This document shows positions 58,943 to 64,000 of a stretch of DNA of 64,000 bases, one piece after another. Origin of the DNA: Acidimicrobiales bacterium (GTDB lineage Bacteria; Actinomycetota; Acidimicrobiia; Acidimicrobiales; Aldehydirespiratoraceae); contig JAQWMR010000016.1 of NCBI GenBank assembly GCA_029246685.1, positions 248,001 through 312,000 on the forward strand, read 5' to 3'. The notes beneath the pieces are model-generated. The model saw only the letters and a list, made by a program, of their open reading frames with translations. It did no database searches and was not told where the DNA came from. Position 1 is the stretch's first letter, and every line of letters begins with the position of its first letter. The translations under genes were made by a program, and so were the position numbers.

Positions 58943-59830
58943 TCAGGCGTCGCCGAACAGGACGCTGATCAAGCCGATCGGGATCAGGATCCAGCTCACG
59001 GCGAGGATGATCATCGCGATGAGCGCGAACTGCTTGGACGAGTCGCCGGGGGGTCCGCCGCAGCGGCCGATCGTCTCGTAGAGCGCGTCGAACGGCTTCT
59101 CGGTGGTGAGAACGATCCGACGTCGGGCCACCGCAGCGTCGCGCAGGATCACCCAGCTCGCCGCGGTCAGCACCAGGAACAGCGCGACGCTCAACGCCAC
59201 CCGATGCCAGTCGTCCTTCAGACGGTCGACGACAAATGTCGCGATGGCCGAGATGCCGGCGGAGAAGATTGCGCCTCCGAGGACGAAGCTGGGAACGCCG
59301 ACCGGGTTCTTCTTGAAGCCTTCGCCGACCAGGTCCGCGTGGAGCCGAGCCCGTCAAAGCTGGTGGCGAGCCGGGTCGTCCGGCAAGCAGTTGGCTTCCC
59401 GGCGGGCGTAGAGCTTGCGGAGATTCTGAGCGAGCGACTTCTGGTGGTTGCTGACGATGAACCGCGTGACCAGCTGGATGAAATACGCCCCGGTCGCATT
59501 CAGCGGACCGGGCAACTTCGTCTTGACACCGCGGGCGCCATTGCGGTCGAGGACCTCGAGTAAGCGAACGGCCATGGCCTGGGCCGCGTCGAACCGTTCG
59601 GGATGGCCGAGCGGCCGCTTGGCCGACAGCTGCAGGATGATGTCGCGGTCGACGCCATCCGATGCGCCGAGCTCGCTCAGGATGGAGTCGGCAGCCGCGT
59701 CGTCGCTCTTCCGGAAAGCGTTGAATGCCTCGAACTTCTCATCGAGCTCATCAAGGACGAGCGATCGCTCTTCCGCCTCATCCGCGTTGTCAGCGTCTGC
59801 GTTGCCAGCGTCGGTTTCTGTGTCGGCCAC
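58943..59830 (-). pseudogene. Membrane protein gene interrupted by an in-frame TGA
   Basis: Two halves share one frame, separated only by TGA at 59354-59356. The first half (59830-59357, GTG start with GAGAGGGAG upstream) is a 158-residue acidic-to-helical soluble region (LVLDELDEKFEAFNAF, LLEVLDRNGARGVKTKLPGP, LAQNLRKLYARREANCLP). The second (59353-58943) gives a sensible membrane protein: LVGEGFKKNPVGVPSFVLGG, then helices in VALSVALFLVLTAASWVIL and FALIAMIILAVSWILIPIG. The second half has no ATG, GTG or TTG until inside its second helix, so it looks like the same protein, about 295 residues. A CGA-to-TGA change would explain it; readthrough at TGA-C is possible. Function not recognised. 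Confidence 0.6.
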
Positions 59831-59855
59831 CGCTCCCTCTCAGGAATTTCCGCGA

Positions 59856-60716
59856 TCAGAATTGCCAGCGATCGATGTGGACGGACGACTGCATGGTGGC
59901 GAGGAATCCCTCCTCGTCGAACATCTGCGCCGTCGTCTGGCCGATCGCGTCGGCCGCCACTCTATGAACCCCGTCCATTCCGATCCAGGGCGTGGTGGGG
60001 AGGCGACCTATGTGCGCCGTGATGTCGGCGTTGATCGTGCGGTACGTCCGGTAGGGCAGGTATCCGCCGAGCTGACTGCCCATGTCGGCTGCCGCTGCGA
60101 GCCACTGGAACGGTGAGGGCTCTTCACCCTTCACGACCTTCGTTCGCAGCCGCATCCAGATGCTGGCGGGAGCGCCGCCGCCGATCCCACCGGCGGTGCG
60201 CTCGTAGTCCATCGCGAACGCGAACCCGGGCGGCACCCAGTCGGTGCGGTCGACGACGAAATCGTCGTCCGGCAACGGTTCGCGTGGCGGTAACGGCGGG
60301 TCCGCCGGCACGTTGGCATCGTCCGGCACGTCGACCGTCGCGTCCTTGCGCATCAGCAACGTGGAGGCGCGGGTCGCGATTCGATCGCCGTCGTGGAGGG
60401 CCGCATCGACGATCGCGATGCGCTTGCCCGCCTTCACGACCTTGGCCTCCCACCGCAGCGGCGTGAGCGGCACGGGGCTCAGGAGATCGACCGTGAACCG
60501 AGCGGGCCGCATGGGCACCGGAAGCTCCACCTGCTCCACGGCCCAGGCAAGGGTCGCGGCCGCGGCCGAGCCGTGCTGCGCGTCGGGCGACCACGGCCCG
60601 CCGCACAGTTCGGTCGGGATGATCATGTCGCCGTCGACCTCGACCAGATGGTCTTCGGGTCCGGCCAGGCGTTCGCGCCAGTCCGTTTCGGGGCGAGAGT
60701 CAGAGAGCTCAGTCAC
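59856..60716 (-). CDS. Double-hotdog acyl-CoA thioesterase-like protein
   Basis: A 286-residue protein with two hotdog units, of the TesB-like/acyl-CoA thioesterase family used in CoA-ester catabolism. Unit one includes GPWSPDAQHGSAAAATLAWAVE and RPARFTVDLLSPVPLTPL; unit two includes SPFQWLAAAADMGSQLGGYLP and INADITAHIGRLP. It hydrolyses or binds an acyl-CoA; the catalytic residues are not certain. GTG start. Same strand as the P450 upstream, separated by 27 bp. Confidence 0.85.
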   Translation of the reverse strand: MTELSDSRPETDWRERLAGPEDHLVEVDGDMIIPTELCGGPWSPDAQHGSAAAATLAWAVEQVELPVPMRPARFTVDLLSPVPLTPLRWEAKVVKAGKRIAIVDAALHDGDRIATRASTLLMRKDATVDVPDDANVPADPPLPPREPLPDDDFVVDRTDWVPPGFAFAMDYERTAGGIGGGAPASIWMRLRTKVVKGEEPSPFQWLAAAADMGSQLGGYLPYRTYRTINADITAHIGRLPTTPWIGMDGVHRVAADAIGQTTAQMFDEEGFLATMQSSVHIDRWQF

Positions 60717-60743
60717 GAGAGGATGTGTATCGGGACTGGGCGC

Positions 60744-61952
60744 TCAGGAGAACGCCACGTCGAGACGTTCGACGCCGCGGATGGTGATGCGGCCCTGCCA
60801 CGTGGGCTCGGCGGTGATCCCCCAGTTCTCATACCGACCGATGAGTCGCTCGAGCACGACCTGTCCCTCGAGCCGTGCCAGCGCCGCGCCGAGACAGAAG
60901 TGGATGCCGGAGCCGAAGGACATGATCTGGATGTCGGCTCGGCCGACGTCGAACGTGTCCGGGTCCGCGCAGACGGCGGGGTCGCGGTTCGCGCCGGCGA
61001 GCAGCGTGACGATCGACGAACCCGCCTCGATCGTGTGTCCGTCGACCTCGATGTCCTCGAAGACGTAGCGGCCGTCGAGCTGCACGGGCGGATCGAAGCG
61101 GAGCACCTCCTCGATCGCGTTCGGGATCAACGATCGGTCGTCGCGGAGACGTTGGAGCTGCTCGGGATGAGCGACAAGCTGGCGGACCATGTTGCCGAGC
61201 AGATGCGTGGTCGTCTCGAAGCCCGCCGCATAGATGAGGAAGATGTTGGCGATGACTTCGTCCTCGGTAAGGCGGTCCTCGCCGTCGCTCGCCTGGATCA
61301 GCGCGGACAACATATCGTCCTGCGGGTCGGCGCGACGGGTCGCAATCAATTCCGCCAGGAAGACGGCGGCCTGCGCGCCAGCCGCCTCGGCCTTGTCCAT
61401 CTCCTCGTCGGTCGCAGTGGGCTCGATGCTCGGCACCATGTCGGCGATGAGCGGGCGCAGCCAGTCACGGTCCGCTTCGGGGACGCCCACAAGTGCACTG
61501 ATCACGTTGGCCGGCAACGGGAACGCCACGCCATCGACGAAATCGCCCTCGCCATCGAGCGCGTCGAGCAGTGAGTCGGTCATCTCCGTGACCTCGCCTC
61601 GTAACTGCTCGACCCGTCGCGGTGTGAACGCTCGGCTGACCAGCCCGCGAATGCGGGTGTGGTCCGGCGGGTTGAGGAAGAGCATCGGCGCGCTGCTGCT
61701 CGTGCGAGCTCGACGGGTCGACCCGTCCACGGCGATTCGAGAGGTCGTCGCCTGCTCGTCCATCGGACTGCCGCAGCGTGAGTCGCGCAGCAACGCCCGG
61801 GAGTTCTCGAACCCGGAGATCACCCAGGTCTCCCCGATCGCCGTCTTGAAGACGGGCGCGGCCTCCCGCAGCTCCTTGTAGATCGGGTGCGGATCCGGGA
61901 TCGCAGCCGGATCGAGCATCACTTTCAGGAGAAGTTCATCGGGACTGGTCAT
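60744..61952 (-). CDS. Cytochrome P450 (CYP107-like)
   Basis: A 402-residue soluble bacterial P450. I-helix AAGFETTTHLLGN, K-helix EEVLRFDPPVQLDGR, heme loop FGSGIHFCLGAALARLE with the Cys ligand. Length and motifs fit the CYP107/CYP105-type group that hydroxylates steroids, macrolides and xenobiotics. GGGAGG lies 7 nt before the ATG, so it is a conventional leadered gene. It is cotranscribed with the thioesterase (27 bp). Confidence 0.94.
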   Translation of the reverse strand: MTSPDELLLKVMLDPAAIPDPHPIYKELREAAPVFKTAIGETWVISGFENSRALLRDSRCGSPMDEQATTSRIAVDGSTRRARTSSSAPMLFLNPPDHTRIRGLVSRAFTPRRVEQLRGEVTEMTDSLLDALDGEGDFVDGVAFPLPANVISALVGVPEADRDWLRPLIADMVPSIEPTATDEEMDKAEAAGAQAAVFLAELIATRRADPQDDMLSALIQASDGEDRLTEDEVIANIFLIYAAGFETTTHLLGNMVRQLVAHPEQLQRLRDDRSLIPNAIEEVLRFDPPVQLDGRYVFEDIEVDGHTIEAGSSIVTLLAGANRDPAVCADPDTFDVGRADIQIMSFGSGIHFCLGAALARLEGQVVLERLIGRYENWGITAEPTWQGRITIRGVERLDVAFS

Positions 61953-62040
61953 GTGCTGTCCTCCCTGGGGAGCGAGTGGGACGCGTCATCACGATGGTGG
62001 GTGACTTCGTGGAGGACAAAACGAGGGAGCGTGTCTCTCG

Positions 62041-62955
62041 TCACTCGGCGCCTGCGACAGCAATGGCGATCTCCGTCGCAACGACCGCGTTGTTCTCCGC
62101 GAGCGCCAGGTTGGCGGGCACGCTGTCACCGTCCGTCGCGTCGGCGATCGCGCCCAATACGACCGGTGTCACGGCCGGGCCGCGGAGGCCCCGCTGCTCG
62201 ACGTCCGCGAGCGCCCGGTCCAGCGCCTCGTCGATTCGGGCGGGGTCGAGCTCGGCCGCTGCAGGAATCGGGTTGGCGACGAGGATCCCGCCAGGGTGAC
62301 CGACCGTGGCTTGCGACCGCAGCATCGCGGCAACGTCGGCTCCACTGGTCACCGTGTGGCCGAGCGCAAGCCCGCTGTCGCGCACATAGAAGGCCGGGAA
62401 CCGGTCCGTGTTCCAGCCGACGACCGGAACACCGAGCGTCTCGAGATGCTCGAGTGTGGCGGAGAGATCGAGAAAGGCCTTCGCCCCGGCCGACACGGTG
62501 ACCACGGGATGGCGAGCCAGCGCCGGAAGGTCGTGGCTGATGTCGTGGGTGATCTCGGCGCCACGATGGACCCCGCCGATCCCGCCCGTGGCGAAGACCT
62601 GGACGCCGGCCGCAGCGGCGAGTGTGACCGTCGCCGAAACCGTGGTGACGCCGACGCCCACACCGGTCGCGATCGAGTAGCCGAGGTCGCGCGCCGCCAC
62701 CTTGATGGCGCCGCCGAGCACTCGCTCGAGCTCGATCTCGTCGACCCCTACCCGGGCCACGCCGTCGATGACCGCAGTCAGCGCCGGAATTGCGCCACAG
62801 GCACGGATCGCCCCCACACACTGCTCGTAACAGGTGTGGTTGTGCGGCGCCGGCAGCCCGAATCCACTGAAGATCGTGGACTCGAGCGCTACGATCGGTG
62901 TGCGGTCCGCGAGCGCGTCGATGATCTCCGATGAGATCCGCAGGGTGGAGTTCAT
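62041..62955 (-). CDS. psuG: Pseudouridine-5'-phosphate glycosidase
   Basis: A 304-residue PsuG that splits pseudouridine 5'-phosphate into uracil and ribose 5-phosphate. VALESTIFSGFGLPAPHN near the N-terminus is the family's opening motif; ATGVGVGVTTVSATVTLAA, FATGGIGGVHRGAE, VSAGAKAFLDLSATLE and GWNTDRFPAFYV follow in order. The pseudouridine kinase PsuK is not next to it. TAAGCT stands 6 nt before the ATG. Confidence 0.95.
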   Translation of the reverse strand: MNSTLRISSEIIDALADRTPIVALESTIFSGFGLPAPHNHTCYEQCVGAIRACGAIPALTAVIDGVARVGVDEIELERVLGGAIKVAARDLGYSIATGVGVGVTTVSATVTLAAAAGVQVFATGGIGGVHRGAEITHDISHDLPALARHPVVTVSAGAKAFLDLSATLEHLETLGVPVVGWNTDRFPAFYVRDSGLALGHTVTSGADVAAMLRSQATVGHPGGILVANPIPAAAELDPARIDEALDRALADVEQRGLRGPAVTPVVLGAIADATDGDSVPANLALAENNAVVATEIAIAVAGAE

Positions 62956-62961
62956 CCGCCG

Positions 62962-62967
62962 AGCTTA
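62962..62967 (-). promoter_or_regulatory. -10 box TAAGCT of psuG
   Basis: TANNNT box 6 nt upstream of the psuG ATG at 62955, in the 47-bp region shared with the divergent ligase gene. Confidence 0.45.
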
Positions 62968-63002
62968 CGCGGTGTGGGTGCGGCCGGAATCCCGCGATAG
63001 CA

Positions 63003-64000
63003 ATGGCAACAGTGATCGATGTATTGAAGTCCACATGGGAAGAACTGACCGCCCCGGGAGCACAGTTCGCGTACTCCGAGCAGGAAGTCCGGGGCATGAC
63101 GATGCGCGTGTTCGACGGCGCGCCGCCCGACATGCGCTTCCTGTGGGAGATGTCCGCCGGCTTCGGCGACAAGACCTACATCGTCTACGAGGACGAGCGG
63201 ATCACCTACGCCGAGGCCCACGCGGCGGTGCGCTCGCTCGCTCACCATCTCGTCAACGAGCACAGCATCGGCTCCGGAGACCGGGTCGCGATCGCCATGC
63301 GCAACTACCCCGAGTGGGCCATCGCGTACTGGGCGACGGTCGTGATCGGCGCGGCCGCCGTCGGCGTCAACGCGTGGTGGACGAGCGCTGAGCTCGAATT
63401 CGGCCTCGGCGATTCCCGCCCCAAGGTGGTCATCGCCGACGACGAGCGCCTCGAACGCCTCCTTCCGGTCTTGGACGGGCTTCGCGCCGATGGCCCGATG
63501 GCCGTCATCGCCGTTCGCTCCGACCGCAATCTGCCAGACAACTCGGCGCGCTGGTCCGATGTCGTCGACGCCGACAACGCACCCGCCGATCTGCCGCCCG
63601 CCACGATCGACCCCGACGATGACATGTGCATCTTCTACACGTCGGGCACCACGGGCTTCCCGAAGGGCGCTCAGCTGACCCATCGGGGTTCGGTCCACAA
63701 CGTGTTGCACCTCGCGTTCGCCAACACGAGCGCGGCGGTGGCCTCGGCAAAGGTCGCTGCTGCTGAGGGCACCGAAGACGAGAAGGCCAAGGACGCCGAG
63801 CCGGCGATCATGGTCCCCACGCCGCTCTTCCATGTGACCGCCAACAATTGCGTTCTGCATCCCGGCACCCTCACCGGCGCGAAGCTCGTCTTCATGCGCA
63901 AGTGGGACGCAGCCCGAGCGATCGAACTCATCGAGCGGGAGCAGGTGGCGACGTTCACCGGCGTGCCCACGATGAGCCGCGAGATGCTCATGCACCCGGA
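63003..64000 (+). CDS. AMP-forming acyl-CoA synthetase, C-terminus off the window
   Basis: The frame runs open from 63003 to the window end (332 residues). It carries ITYAEAHAAVRSLAHHLV, DRVAIAMRNYPEWAIAYWA, the ATP loop FYTSGTTGFPKGAQLTHRG, and TPLFHVTANNC with LHPGTLTGAKLVFM, typical of long-chain or steroid-side-chain acyl-CoA ligases such as the FadD17/FadD19-like group. The lysine-bearing C-terminal domain is outside. The start at 63003 is the first ATG; no strong ribosome site is seen. Divergent from psuG. Confidence 0.93.
   Translation, partial: MATVIDVLKSTWEELTAPGAQFAYSEQEVRGMTMRVFDGAPPDMRFLWEMSAGFGDKTYIVYEDERITYAEAHAAVRSLAHHLVNEHSIGSGDRVAIAMRNYPEWAIAYWATVVIGAAAVGVNAWWTSAELEFGLGDSRPKVVIADDERLERLLPVLDGLRADGPMAVIAVRSDRNLPDNSARWSDVVDADNAPADLPPATIDPDDDMCIFYTSGTTGFPKGAQLTHRGSVHNVLHLAFANTSAAVASAKVAAAEGTEDEKAKDAEPAIMVPTPLFHVTANNCVLHPGTLTGAKLVFMRKWDAARAIELIEREQVATFTGVPTMSREMLMHP

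Noticed and set aside
59354..59356. TGA as a selenocysteine codon
   Set aside because: No stem-loop resembling a bacterial SECIS follows, no Sec genes are nearby, and the protein is not a redox family.

Overview
The window is GC-rich, densely coding DNA from one bacterium, most likely an Actinomycetota member of the class Acidimicrobiia. That placement is an inference. It rests on high GC, frequent GTG starts, 4-bp ATGA/GTGA overlaps between cotranscribed genes, a DUF3097 gene, lipoproteins with acidic or Thr/Ser-rich linkers, and a heavy load of acyl-CoA and sterol-type catabolic genes. I see no tRNA, rRNA, CRISPR array, prophage or complete insertion sequence.

Layout. 1-12 kb: an SDR fragment, a secreted S33 peptidase, a dimeric-barrel protein, a MaoC hydratase, a LysR regulator divergent from a long-form inositol-3-phosphate synthase, a lipoprotein esterase, a tandem-fused class III CoA-transferase, and a thiolase next to a ketosynthase-like/OB-fold fusion without any cysteine. 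12-21 kb: a leftward run ending in nucleotidyltransferase, dehydrogenase and phosphatase genes and starting with a compact menaquinone operon. In that operon isochorismate synthase (MenF) is fused to a MerR-type regulator, MenD follows, and MenH is fused to MenC. 21-36 kb: DUF3097, a CbxX-type AAA ATPase, a penicillin acylase-family lipoprotein, a decayed zone, a TetR-controlled heterodimeric ABC exporter, a DUF1353 membrane protein, a rhomboid protease, and a RecQ helicase fused to a phosphoribosyltransferase-like domain. 36-50 kb: a sulfotransferase, an acyltransferase, an aldo/keto reductase, several gene fragments, an AddB/AddA-like recombination nuclease pair, and a MarR-P450 divergent pair. 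50-64 kb: acyl-CoA ligases, galactokinase, SDR, HxlR regulator, a DEAD/DEAH helicase, enoyl-CoA hydratase, a hotdog thioesterase, a second P450, PsuG, and the start of another acyl-CoA ligase.

Three patterns run through the window. First, many genes are fragments with sharp breakpoints: GGT tail, MFS head, tandem-domain protein tail, aldo/keto reductase tail, LLM head, STAS tail, PQQ-dehydrogenase head, TetR tail, quinone-reductase tail. A few more are frameshifted or interrupted by a stop. This suggests ongoing deletional decay between intact housekeeping blocks. Second, a family of short palindromic repeats (core GGTGTCAGACACC or GGGGTCAGACCCC with CCGCTACATCTT-like flanks) sits at the 3' ends of genes, and one copy lies inside the addA-like gene. 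Third, many genes have a TANNNT box 6-9 nt before the start codon, the arrangement expected for leaderless transcripts; this also helped fix several starts.

The strongest candidate for something undescribed is the menaquinone operon led by a DNA-binding isochorismate synthase, with clustered inverted repeats just upstream. The cysteine-free ketosynthase/OB fusion beside a thiolase and the dispersed palindromic repeats come next.
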